Shown: positions 50,101-63,293 of the stretch, in pieces
Layout of the letters: each line of letters opens with the position of its first letter
Position numbering within the stretch: position 1 is the stretch's first letter
Source: Eublepharis macularius
Taxonomy: Eukaryota > Chordata > Lepidosauria > Squamata > Eublepharidae
Reading direction: 5' to 3'
NCBI RefSeq assembly: GCF_028583425.1
Contig: NC_072802.1
Location: forward strand, 12,595,926-12,659,925
Length of the DNA: 64,000 nt
The notes under the pieces: model-generated
Told to the model about the DNA's origin: nothing
The model's input: the letters and a program-made list of their open reading frames with translations, nothing else
Database searches by the model: none
Program-made: the position numbers and the translations under genes

Positions 50101-53100
50101 CCTTGTATTAACTAAATTGTGGTTCCTTTGATCCAGTGTTGAGTAACAAAATTAAGTTCCCTTCTTTCTAACGGACAGTTGTGAATGAAACGTTCAGTAT
50201 GTTGCAGTTCTTCAGCTGTTTAAGCATTTGAGATGGAGGTGGATTGGGATCCTCGCTTCTGATGAAGGGAGTAGAGAAACCTTGAGATGGAGGGTCTTCC
50301 AGAACAATATTTGTATTGCTTTTACACAAATGTTACCAATTTCATGGAATAACATCCCAACTAAAATCATGGAAGGCATATTTTTTCCTCTCTGTTTTTA
50401 TACAAAGTGATAAAAGGTGACAATTTTTCTTACCAGAGGAAGGAAACAGAAATGGGAAAGGGAGTGGTTAAAGAAGACTGGATACAACCCTCTGTAGAGA
50501 AGAAGAAAATTTAGTTGAGATTGGGGGTCTGGAATCTTGGCCACCAGCGTCAGTTGAAACCATTGAATACCTAATAAAGAACAGGAAATTGGGGAAAGCA
50601 CCAGGAATAGGTGGAGTACCGATAGATCTACTATAATCAAACCCAAAGTGGTGGGCAGAAGTTTTGACCTCTCTCTCTTTTCTATGATAAATAATTTGGG
50701 GTGTATTCCATCCATCTGGCAGAAAGCTCTGGTGGTACTGATTTTTAAGAATAAAGGGAAAAGGCAGGACCCACAGAACTATCGCTCAATTACCCTCCTC
50801 TCAGTTATTGGGAAACTATATGAAGCTTATTTAAGCATAAGATTGAAAGATTGGATGGAGGGTGGAAGAAGAAAGGGGAGGGGGCAAATGAAAGGTGTGT
50901 GGTTAGAGGAGAAAAGGGCCCTACCAAAGGGAAAAGGGGCCCCAGCTATACCTTTTTGCTCAGGGCCTACAGAAAGCTGGAACCAGCCCTGAGCCTGCCA
51001 ATGCATCCTTCTGAACAGAATCTAGCCAAAGGCCTCCAAAACTTGACATTGGCCTGGGATTCCTCCATCAGATGCCATGTGGAGCTGAATGGTAACCCAC
51101 ACCTCAACAACTTGAAGCTGCTAGCTATTTGCCTGCCTAGCACAGACAGAAACAACTGAGAAAAGCCCATCGATATTGAAGCATTTAAGCACATCCAGTC
51201 CATGTTCACCCCAATGGCTGGATGTTGATTAACTCAATGGCAGAGCATCTGTTTTGCACGCAGGAGGCCATAGGTTCAGTTCTCACCGTTTCCAGTGAGA
51301 GGGACCAGGTAGGAGATGGTGTGAAAAACTTGAATCGGAGAACTCTGGAGGGCCACTGCCAATCAGAGTAGACGATCCTGACTAGAGGTCTGATTCTATA
51401 TAAGACAGCTTCATGTGTGTCAAACATAGAAATGTTTTAAATTGCTTTGTGGAATGTCGATGTAAACTTTTAACTGAATAAGTTTAAACCTCATGCTGAT
51501 TTGCTGGTCATTTACAGACCAAAAATACACTCGAGTGTCACCTTGAGAGACACTTGACTGCCTCTCACCATATGTTCCCCAGAGGGTGCTCTGATCAGCT
51601 GGTACAAACTTGCTGGTAGTCCCTGGCCTCAGGGAGGCTCACCTCCCCCCCCCCGGTGGAACTCTCTGTCTGCTGAAACGTGGGCCCAACAGGATGTGTT
51701 CTCTTTTTGTCGGGCCTGTAAGACAGGGATGTTCCACCAGGCATGTGGTTAAGGCTGTGCCATGGGTGAGTTTCCTGCCGGTCTCCTGGTGGGGGGTGGG
51801 TACTAGTGAAACCTCCACCCTGGTTTTCCATCAGTGGACCACTGGTGTTCTTCACCTCCCACCCCATGGAAATGTTTTTATGACTGAACTGTTATTTATT
51901 GTGGTTTTAATGTTACAATTTTAATGAAAATGTAATTTTTGATGTTTTCCACTCTGAGACGGTTCGTGGGGAGAGCAGAGAACAAATGTGATAAATCAAT
52001 CACCTTTGATCTCTGCTTCGTGCATCGGATGATATGGGTGCTGGCCTGTGAAACCTTCTGCTGCAATAAATGTGTTCGTTTTTACGATACCGCAAGGCTT
52101 GTTGTTGATTCTGGCACAAGACTGAATATTGGGGATTTGTGCTTGAGCCTGCTGGGCCGTGAGAGAGGCTCCAGAGGGAAGTCATAGCAGATAACTCAGA
52201 AGTCCTCCCTTCCTTGAGAGATGCTCCAGTTCTGTTTGCCTCTTCCTTCTTCCTACAGAGACATTCCCCTCCTCGCTCCCATTATGAGCTGCCACCCAGC
52301 AGTGCCAGGCAAGCCACCCACATTCCACGATTCAGCAGCGGCCGAAGTAACAGAGGAGCCCTACCAGATCTGCAGCAGGCGTCTGGGACCATTGTACAGA
52401 TAGTCCTCAACAACAAACATAAGCATGGACGAGGTAAAGAGGAACTTTTAATCCTTTTCTGAACAGGCTTCAGCCTGCTGCCAGGCGCTCAACAACTTTC
52501 ACACATTTCAACACCTCCCCAATTTCTGCTTATGACACAATAAACCCTGATGTGACAGATACTAGCCAGTACATACTTAAGTCTTATTGCAAGGTTTGAA
52601 AAAAAGAACGTCAGCAACATTCATGCAGGAACAGACAAGAAGTCAGCCTCACACATTCTTCCTGGGAGGCCTCCTATGCAGTCCTTCAGGTTTCTGGGCA
52701 TTTTCAGGTGCAAGAAACAAGCAATGATCACCCATCCTCATGCTATCCTCTTCCAAATAAAAACAAAGACAAATATTATTTTGAGTGTGGTAATGGAGCT
52801 TTAGGTAGCTAAGTAGAAAGTGCCAGCAAGTCATAGCTGACATGGCAACTCCCTGCTGAGGTTTTTGAGGCAAGAGACAAACAGAGGTGGTTTGCCATTG
52901 CCTGCCTCTGCAACCCTGGTCTTCTTTGGAGGTCTCCCCTCCAGGGCTTTTTTTCAGCGGGAATGTGGTGGAACGGAGTTCCGGCACCTCTTGAAAATGG
53001 TCACATGGCCAGTGGCCCCGCCCCCTGATCTCCAGACAGAGGGGAATTTAGATTGCCCTCCGTGCCATGCCAAGGGCGATTTAAGCTTTAAAAAACTCCC

Positions 53101-56100
53101 CCCTCGTTCCAGCTGACCCAAAGTGACATCATTGTGCGGTCCTGAGTTCCACCACCTCTTTTCCCAGAAAAAAAGCCCTGCTCCCATCTAATGACTAACC
53201 AAGGCTGATCCTGCTTAGCTTCTAGGATCTGACAAGATTGGGCTTGCTGCTCTGGAAATTTCTGCAAAAATGTTTTCAGTTTCTAGCTTATCAGGGAAAA
53301 ACCTGCTGCAATAGACATTTATTGGCTAGTACCTATAACGTCAGCAACCTCAGAGCAATTTTGCAGTTGTTTCTAAAATGTCCATTATGTTTTCCAGTGA
53401 GGTGAAGGATGAATGTAAATGTGTATAAACACTCATATGTTGTTTTAGAATATGTTTTAAGGCAAACAATCTGCTTAAAGCCCAAGGAGGGAGGCAACAC
53501 TGAGAACGCAGATCATGCAGATTGCAAGGTTGGGCTCACCTCTTGTTCAAAGAGCCTTCAGGATTCGGGATGCCACATCAGTTTTCAACCTTGATGTACC
53601 TTTTCTGTCTACTTGGGATGCTGGTGCTTAAAATGCATTGTCCACTCCTGTTCATCTTTAACCAGACTTGTTGACTTAATAGCCGACTAGTATCTGAAAC
53701 ATTTAGAACTGCAGAATCTTTTCTGAAGAGCGGTCCAACTCATTCCTGTTTTGGCTTGCTATTGATTAAAAACAAATCATAAACTGGGAAAAAAGTGGTC
53801 CAACTGCAGCCCCATAGGGGCCTAAAAACTGGCCTTTTCAAGAACCTTTCAAGGAGTAAGCAGGCTATGCACCATTCCAGACCAGTGATGCTCAGGGGCT
53901 TGGGTGCCACATATGTCTCTTTGACATACCACCTGTGGTTCTTCTGAGCACCATTCTCCAATGTGGCACCTGCCCCATGTGTCAGGAAAGTGGGCAAGGC
54001 CTGTACGTGGTGAGACTTGTGATTGGTAGGAAGTTCTGGGGTTGCCAGATTGTGAAATTCCTGTAGATTTGGGGGGAGGGTAGAGCCTGGAGTGGGTGGG
54101 GTTTAAGAAGGGGAAGAATCTCAGAGGGGTATAATGCCAGAGAGTTCACTCTTCAAAGCAGCCGTGTTCTCCAGGGGAACTGATCTCTGTTGCCTGGAAA
54201 TCAGTTGTAATTCAGGGGGATCTCCAGGCAGCACCTAAATGGTTCCCACCTTGAAATCACCACTGTCAGAGGAAGGGATAAGCTACAAGCTTCCCTGAAG
54301 TGCACCCTTTCTGCAAGGGCTAGAAGTGTGGCCCTTTTGGTTAATGGTAAGTGGGAATGTGGGTCTCCACAAGGAGATGAATGAGCATCACTCTCCAGTA
54401 TCTGAGTTGGGCTCAAGGGCCCTTAAGAGCTCTTCCTTCACTAATGTGACTGCAAATGTCCATTTTTGTTCCGTGCATACCTTTCATGTATCACAAAACC
54501 GATAATGCAAGGATCTACGCTTTTCTTTTTCAAAAAATCAATATCCCATGGAAGTTCTTGACAAAATCTGTTAATTTTTAATAGCCATGGGTTCACCATG
54601 AGAAATCTAATCTTCATGGCTGTGGAGAAAATGGTACAGGGATCTATCTGCCATAGCCTGTCATCCATAGCCTGACACTGACCGATCCGTGCCAATTGGG
54701 GCTTGAATACAGCTTGAATCTGTATATGCAAAGGACGTTTTTGCTAGCAACTCAGAAACTTTTCCATCATAGAATCATAGAATCATAGAATCATAGAGTT
54801 GGAAGGAACCATACAGACCATCTAGTCCAACCCCCTGCCCAGTGCAGGATCAGCCTAAAGCATCTCTGACAAGTATTCATCCAGCCTCTTCTTGAAAACT
54901 GCCAGTGAAGGGGAGCTCACCACCTCCCTAGGCAGCTGATTCCACTTTTGAACTACTCTGACCATGAAAAAGTTTTTCCTAATATCCAGCCGGTACCTTT
55001 GTGCATGTAGTTTTAGCCCATTGCTTTGCGTCCTACCCTCTGCTGCCAACTGGAACAGCTCTTTGCCCTCCTCCAAATGACAGCCTCTCAAATATGTAAA
55101 GAGAGCAATCATGTCCCCCCTCAACCTCCTCTTCTCCAAACTAAACATTCCCAAGGCCCTCAGCCTTTCCTCGTAGGGCTCAGTCTCCAGACCCCTGATC
55201 ATTCTCGTTGCTCTCCTCTGCACCCTCTCGATTTTGGCCACATCCTTTTTGAAGTGAGGCCTCCAGAACTGCACACAATTCTCCAGGTGTGGACTGACCA
55301 AGGCAGTATAGAGAGGGGCTATGACCTCCTGCGATTTCGACGCTATGGCCCCTTTGATACAAACCAGGATTGAATTAGCCTTTTTTGCCACTGCATCACA
55401 CTGACTGCTCATATTCAGTTTACAGTCCACTCTTACCCCAAGATCCCTTTCACATATACTACTGCCCAGAAGTGTATCCCCCATCCAGTATTTGTGCTTC
55501 CCATTTTTGTGGCCCAGATGTAATACGGTGCACTTGTCTTTGTTGAATTGCATCCTATTCACAGCTGCCCACTTCTCCAGAGTATTCAGGTCTTGTTGAA
55601 TTTTAATTCTATCTTCTTGGGTGTTTGCTACCCCTCCCAATTTGGTATCATCAGCAAATTTAATGAGCAGCCCTTCCACTCCTTTGTCCAGATCATTGAT
55701 AAAAATATTGAAAAGTACCGGGCCCAAAACCGAGCCCTGCGGCACCCCACTGACACCTCCCTCCAATCTGATGAAACGCCATTGACCACCACTCTTTGAG
55801 TGCGGTCCTCCAACCAGTTCCCTATCCACCGAACTGTCCTATAGTCCACTCCACAGTCTTCCAGTTTGCCCATCAGGATGTCATGGGGGACCTTATCAAA
55901 AGCTTTACTGAAATCCAGAAAAATCACGTCAACAGAGTTCCCCCAATCCAGTAAGCTGGTCACTCGATCAAAGAAGGAAACCAGGTTGGTCTGGCAAGAT
56001 CTGTTAGGAACAAAACCATGCTGACTTCCCCGGATCACTGAGTGGTCCTTCAGATGCTTACAGATTGATCCCTTTAAAATCTGTTCTAATATCTTCCCAG

Positions 56101-59100
56101 TAACAGAAGTCAGACTGACCGGCCTGTAGTTTCCCGGGTCATCCTTCCTCCCTTTCATAAAGATTGGGATAACATTCGCTCTTCTCCAATCTTGTGGCAC
56201 ATCCCCAGTCCTCCAGGAGGCCTTGAAGATGATGGACAGGGGTTCTGCAAGTTCTCTGGAAAGTTCTTTCAGCACTCTTGGGTGCACCCCATCCGGCCCA
56301 GGGGATTTGTATTCATCCAGTGCAGCCAGATGCCTCTCCACAACCTCTCTGTCAATGCCACATTTTCTACTATCTCTAGATGTGCCTGAGTTCTTCAGGG
56401 AGAAAACAGAGGCAAAAAAGTCATTAAGCCTGTCTGCTTTTTCTCTGTCCTCCATCAGAGTTTCTCCATCTACTCCCATCAGCGGTCCAGTTGCCTCTTT
56501 TACCTTGCATTTGCTTCTCGCATATCTGTAGAAATTTTTCTTATTGTAGCGAGCCCTCCTGGCCAGACCCAGCTCGTACTGAGCTTTGGCCTCTCTGATG
56601 GCTGATCTGCAGTACTTAGTAACCCTCCTATACTCCTCTTTAGAGGTCTGTCCTTCTCTCCATTTCCTGAACATTTCCTTTTTCTCCCTTAGCTTATTCT
56701 GGAGCTCTCTGTGCATCCACATCGGTTTCTTGGAGCCTTTTCCATGTTTCCGTCTTGCTGGGATAGTGAGGGCTTGAGCTTGCAAAAGCTCGTGTTTGAG
56801 AATGGCCCACCCTTCACTCGCTCCTTTCCCTTCCAGCACACTCCCCCACGGAATGACTCTCATCAAGCCTCTGAGTTCATCGAAGTTGGCCCTACGAAAA
56901 TCTAACCTACGAGTCTGGCTACAAACTTCCTTGGCTCCCCACAGCAACTGGAATTCAAGGAGGACATGGTCACTTCCCCCTAAGGTCCCCACCACCTTCA
57001 TCTCATCTCATCAGTCAGTGTCATTTTTTTGGGCTTGCTTTTATCTAGACTTGCAGTGCCAAACATTTCTAGACACCATCCTACTTAATTTCTTAATTGA
57101 GAATTACTGCATTTAGCCCTACATGGAGCAAGTTTAGAAGAGAGGGACCCAATTTCAAAAGTCTGAAAATCACTGGATTACTCAGTAATGAAGACCGTCC
57201 CTCTGCACTTCCTCAGAGGCACTCTCTTCTTGTGAATGAGGGTCCAGGCAAGCAGAGTGGTGCCGCTAAACGGGAAGGGATTGGGCGCAGATTAGATCCC
57301 TGGAAGATGCCGCATTCACCTGCGGGGCTCCACTGTTACAATCTCTCCACTGAGTTAACTCTGGGGCAAATGATCCCCCTAAAGAAACCCATTCCAGTTT
57401 AACAGAACCAGAAAGTCTTTATATTAGAAGAGTCATGAGAGAGGATTAAATTCTGCTCAAAACGCACTCCCTGTAAACTTTTGTTTTGCTATTTTTGTAA
57501 ACAATGGCTCATTTAAACTTTTGTTTATAAAATGACAGCTGGCATTTTATTTGAAGCATTTGTAGCATCAGGAAGAGGTAAAAATCTAAATTCATGTACA
57601 TTTAATGTAGGTGACATGATCGATGGCCAGTTCACTCAGTCAATGGCTAGATGGCCTGTATATGCGCAAATCAGGCCCGTTCATGGGTCCCTTATGGGTC
57701 CCTTACACGTGTAATTTAAAAGACAGGGTGTGTGCAGGGATGCCAACCTCCATGTGGGGCCTGGTGTTCTCCTAGAATTACAACTGATCTCCAAAGATCA
57801 GTCCCATTGGAGAAAATGGCTGTTTTGCAGGGTGGACTCTATGGCATCGCATCTCTGCTGAGGTCCCCCCCCCTTCCAAGTCTCCATCCCTAAGTTAGAG
57901 TAGGTAACCTCTCATGTATTTAGGGTTACCAGGTCTCCTTACTCTCCCTGTGGGAGGAGTGGGGAACCCGGCACTCACCTGGCTCCTGGCGCAGCATGAT
58001 GAAATCACTTCCAGGAGTAACATCATCATACAGGCCACAGGAGTGTTCCTGCACTTTGCACTGGGCTGATTCTTAAAGAATTGGCCTGTTTGGGGCCCAA
58101 ATTGGCCTGGCACGGAGCACGGGAGCACTGCTCCGACACGTGCAGGATTTCCAGCCAGTGATTATAATTGGGCTGCTGCCGAATCAGGTCCGAATCAGGC
58201 CACTGCAGAGTGTGGGAGCACTCCTGCTTGCCACAGTGGCCCATTACAGGCCAATTCAGACCCAATCCGGGCCAATTCAGACCCAAATCAGCCCAGATCA
58301 GGCCATTGTGAAGCATGGGAGAGCTCCTGTGCTCCTCAGTGGCCCGTTCCAGGCCAATTTGGGCCTGATCTGGACTGATTCAAGCCCCAATCGGCATGGA
58401 TCGGTCAGTGTCAGGCTATGGATGGCAGGCTATGGCAGATAGACCCCTGTACCATCACAGCAAGAATCCAGGCTCTTGGTTAAAGGGCTTTATTCAGAAA
58501 TCAGATCATTTCCACAGATATGTCCGTAGAATTACTCAGAAGTAAGGTAAGCATCTAAGCAGTAAGATCAGGTTGACAGGAATAGTGACCTCTTAATACA
58601 CACGTTTGCTCTTTCCCCCTCCCAACAGTAAAACAGGACTTTTGGCGCGAACTCATCCTGAGAACGTCTCACATGTTTGTATTATCAAGTCGAGACACTG
58701 AGAAAGCAAGAGATCAAAGTTGAGACATAGCAGTGCATGGGAGTGAGCGGTATACAAGGTCAGCAGCACTGAAAGTTTCTACAGTCCATTAGATAAGGCA
58801 CCTGGAGCTTCAATAAGCCTGTGAAAGGAAACCATTATAGCATTGGTAATATGACATCAATTTATAGCATGAAATAATGGTTCAGAAACATTGGTTCAGA
58901 AATAATAGGTCAGCAAACAACAGGCCAGCATTAAGTAGTGACATGGATGAGGCACAGACCTGACATTCTGCTACGGAGCACAGGAGCCTCCCGTGCTCTG
59001 CAGTGGCCCAATTCAGGCCAAATTGGTCTGAATCTAGCCTGATTCAGGCCCAATTTGGCCCCTTGTGAAGCGCAGGAGTGCTCCCGGGGGTGGCCACGTC

Positions 59101-60484
59101 CTATGTGATGACATCACTTCTGGAGCATGCCCACATGACAGCCAACGGAGAAGGTAGGTGCCAGTTGCCCTACCTCCCGCTGGGAGGACAGGGAGACCTG
59201 GCAACACTAAATTCCTGGGGGGTCGAGCCCAGGGTGGGCAGAGTTTGGGGAGGGCAAGAAACTCAGCAGGGATATGATGTGATGCTCTACATCAGGGGCC
59301 CCTAACCTTTTTGAGCCTGCAGGCACCTTTGGAATTCTGAGACAGGGTGGTAAGTACAGCCTCAAAATGGCCATCTTAGGGGGTGGAACCAGGCCCGGCG
59401 CGCCCATTGAGGCCAGGTAGGCGGTGGCCTCGGGCGCGAGGGCACTGGAGAGCCGCCGGAGGGGGTGTTGGGGCAGAGGCACGCGCAGCGGAGCTGGCGA
59501 GACTGGGCTGCAGCTGCTGCTGCAGCCAGCCAGCCCCGTGCCGCTGCCACCGCCACACACCCCAGCTGGGCGCAGAAGCCACGAGCCGCTGCTGGGGCAG
59601 CGTGCGGAGCACGGAGCAGCCTCCGTGCGCTGCCCCAGGAGCGGCTCACAGCTTCTGCGCCCAGCTGGGGCATGTGGCCAGCTCCGCTGCGTGCTTCTCC
59701 ACCCCCGCACACCCTAGCCGGGCGCAGAAGCTGTCAGGCTGCTGCTGGGGCAGCATGCGGAGCATGGAGCAGCCTCTGCATGCTGCCCCAGCAGCGGCTC
59801 GCGGCTTCTGCGCCCGGCTGGGGCATGTGGTGGCGGCAGCGGCACGGGGCTGGCTGGCTGCAGCAGCAGCTGCAGCCAGCCATGCCAGCTCCATTGTGCG
59901 CTCCTCTGCCCCCACACACCTCAGCCAGGCACAGAAGCCGTCAGGCTGCTGCTGGGGTGGCGTGTGGCGCACAGAGCAGCTTCTGCGCACCGCCCCAGCC
60001 ATCCTGCGCTGTGTGATGATGTCATCGCATGATGACGTCATCACGCAGTCCATGGCATGCGTGCGTGCATGAGTGGCTGCAGGTTCCAGAAACTCTGGCG
60101 CCGGCCCTGGGTGGAACCAACAACAAAATGATGCCACAGGAGGCGGAGCCAACCAACCACAAATTGTCAAGGAGTGAAGAAGTGATGCACAACTCTAATA
60201 GTAACTCTTCAACATTTTAGGCAGAGACTCTTTTTGATAGAATGCCTGTTAAAATGAACATATTGTTTTAAAATGTTTTCTTGCATACACACAGTAATGC
60301 AGTGAAGCTGTTGCTGAAGCAACTTTTAAAAAATCTGCATAGCCAATCAGACTTTCAATGCCCAATCAGAAAAAGCCCCATGTGTCCCCACCTACTTTCT
60401 TTAAAAAAAACCCTTTTATTAGCACTTTTGAAATAACTGTAGAACATCCAAAGAAGGAAGGAAGGAAGGAAGGAAGGAAGGAAG

Positions 60485-60575
<91 letters not shown>

Positions 60576-63245
60576 GAGGGAGGGAGGGAGGGAGGGAGGG
60601 AGGGAGGGAGGGAGGAGGGAAGCAAGGAAGGGAGGAAGGAAAGATATCTACTTATTTTCCATTTGAAGAAGTCTAACAACAATACGTACTCTACACCAAA
60701 TCTAACATTACCTTTGGTGAATATTTCTCCTTTCTATCTGCTTCTTTCTTCCCTCTTCACTAATCTTCAAAAGCACATAAGGGGCTTCCATATAATTAAA
60801 TATTTATCTCGAGTCTTTTCCCTAATCTAAGACATCAGTTCAGCCATTTCGGCATAGTCCATCATTTTCTCCCGCCACTTTTCTACTGTATTGTAGTTTT
60901 CCATTTTTGAGCATCTAACAATCTCGCTGCTGTTCTCATATACAAAAAAATACGGCACGTGTACTTTCTGAAACCACTTGGTAGGCACCAGAAAGGGTGT
61001 TATCAAGCACCGTGGCACCCGTGGGCACCACACTGGAAACTCTTGCCACACAGGCAAAGCTGCCTTTTCTTCTAGGAGAATTGATCAGTTGTAATTCTGG
61101 GAGCTCTCCAGGCTGCACCTGGATGTTGGCAACCCTTGATGAGACCCAAAGTGTACTAAAAGGAATCTGACACAGAACTGCAGGTCGGCACCAAACCAAC
61201 AGTCCACACACAGGCACACAAAAAATGGCCCCCCAAATGTTTAAAAGCCTTTGATTCACGGCCAACTAATCTTTCAAGGTATTAACTAACTGAAGGAATG
61301 CTGGCTTTATTATCCACCTGAACAATCATGAAATAACATTCGACTCAAGCCAGTGTTTCATGTTTGATCCCTCCCACTGCCTTGTCTCCAACCCCCGATT
61401 CACACATGAAGAGATCATCAAAGTAATTTCTAACCGATTTGCTTTGGAGCATAAAAAGCCTGCAAATGAACAGCACATTCCCCATGCCTCGGACCGCAGC
61501 AGGGCAGATTCAGAGGCTTGTGTGCTTCGCTGCAGGCACAGAGAGGTTTTTTTTCAGATGGAAGAAAGAATTGCTGACCAGGCCATTTTCTTTTGTTCTA
61601 TGCAATTAGTGTGAGTGTTATTAATTAAGCACTGCGCTAACTTCAAACAGTTCATGGGCAGGAATGCTGTGGGACTCAAGCTTCCAATAGCAGGCCAGTA
61701 AACATGGAAATGACCAATGGGAGTTCCTTATCCAGACTCGCTTTCCCAGACTTGTTAGTTGGAGAACTGTACACTTGCACAACAGAGCCCCCTCCTCCCA
61801 AATTATTCTTCCTGTGATTTCCACCAAAATTTTAAAAGGTGCAAGGAATTATGGGGTGTGAATCCCACCTCCTCAAACAGCAGAAATAGCAATGTTATTA
61901 TTATCGGGTTGTATCCAGCAGATTTCTTCCACAAGCGGAGTGGAAGTCACGCTCATTCATTTTTAACCTTTTTAATGTATCTGTGATTCTCTCTCCTATG
62001 TCTATAAAATAGACAGGTGCATATAAACAGCACATCCTCCAAACGAAACTCTACCGTTAAAATGTGCCTTAGATTCTTACCTGCCTGGGAGCAGGTGCAG
62101 TGGAAGGGGCTAACGCTCCATTACTCAGTCTGGAAGCTCTGAATCTTGCCAGAGGGTTGGGGGAAAGAATTGGAACAATGAGTTTGCAAAAGCCAAAGAG
62201 TGTTGGTGACAATAAGAGTGGGGAGAAGGAAGGAAAGGGGTGGTTCTGTGTGCACAGAGCTCCACATGAGCAGGGGAAGACTCATTCTTTTCTGCGCATT
62301 AGGGGATATTCCATGTGCATCCACAGATTTGGCATGAGAGATCAGATATACATCAGAGGTCCTGGCATGCATCATGAGAGTGGGTAGCTTTTGACTCATG
62401 CAGGTTGAATCCAATGTACTATGATGACTGGAAGGAGTTAATGGAATGGCTCCCTCCTGCTGCCCTTCCAGCAAGGGCTCGCCCAAGAGGTGTGACCCTT
62501 AAGAACAGCTTTTCAAGGGGCTCAGGACGGAGGCTGAAGGGGAAGACAGGAGCCGCCCACTTCATAACCTTCTTCTGTGCGTTGTACTGCACAGTACATG
62601 ATTGCATGTTGTACTGGATCCAACCCTTTTCGGCTTCTTCGATATGCTTTCTTTCTATTTTTGCTTTTCTGTGATACACTCACTTATTTTTATTCCCCCT
62701 CCCCCCCCCTCGCTTTTGTTTCAGTGTGTGTTTCCAATGGAAAAACCTACTCGCATGGGGAATCCTGGCATCCCAACCTCCGGTCCTATGGGATTGTGGA
62801 ATGTGTGTTGTGCACGTGCAACATAACCAAGCAAGAGTGTAAAAAAATCAATTGCCCCGATCAATATCCCTGCAGGCAGCCGAAGAAGATTGAAGGGAAG
62901 TGCTGCAGAGTCTGCATAGGTAGGTATGATGTCTCGCTTGGGGTCTAATGTTAACATTTTAAAACGTTAAATATAAAATGCTGAGTACATGCAAGTAAGG
63001 AGATGGAGAGAAGACACAGTCTGCAGTCACGCGTTACGCCTTTTTTATTTTCATGCAACTCATCTATAGTTCGTTTATATTATTCTATGCACTGTTTATC
63101 ACACTTTTGTTGTTTATTATTCTTAACTATGTTAACTTCTGCATGGTTTATTATTCTTGTTGTTACTGTATTACTGTCCACTCTCAGTTTTTCTTTTTAA
63201 ATGATGATGATGATAATGATAATGATAATGATAATGATGATGATG

Positions 63246-63293
<48 letters not shown>

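Noticed and set aside
54855..57001. Host reverse-transcriptase-related gene
   Set aside because: The CR1 3' repeat, truncated 5' end and frameshift identify a LINE copy.
59383..60072. 229-codon open frame and many overlapping frames in GC-rich DNA
   Set aside because: It lies exactly in a MITE with an 8-bp target duplication and is built of alanine-, cysteine- and arginine-rich repeats; frames are open on both strands because stop codons are rare in such sequence.
60358..60666. Lysine/glutamate-repeat frame
   Set aside because: It is the translation of the GAAA/GGAA microsatellite.
62919..62924. Alternative donor at 62924 (GTATGA)
   Set aside because: It adds four bases and breaks the frame into the next exon.
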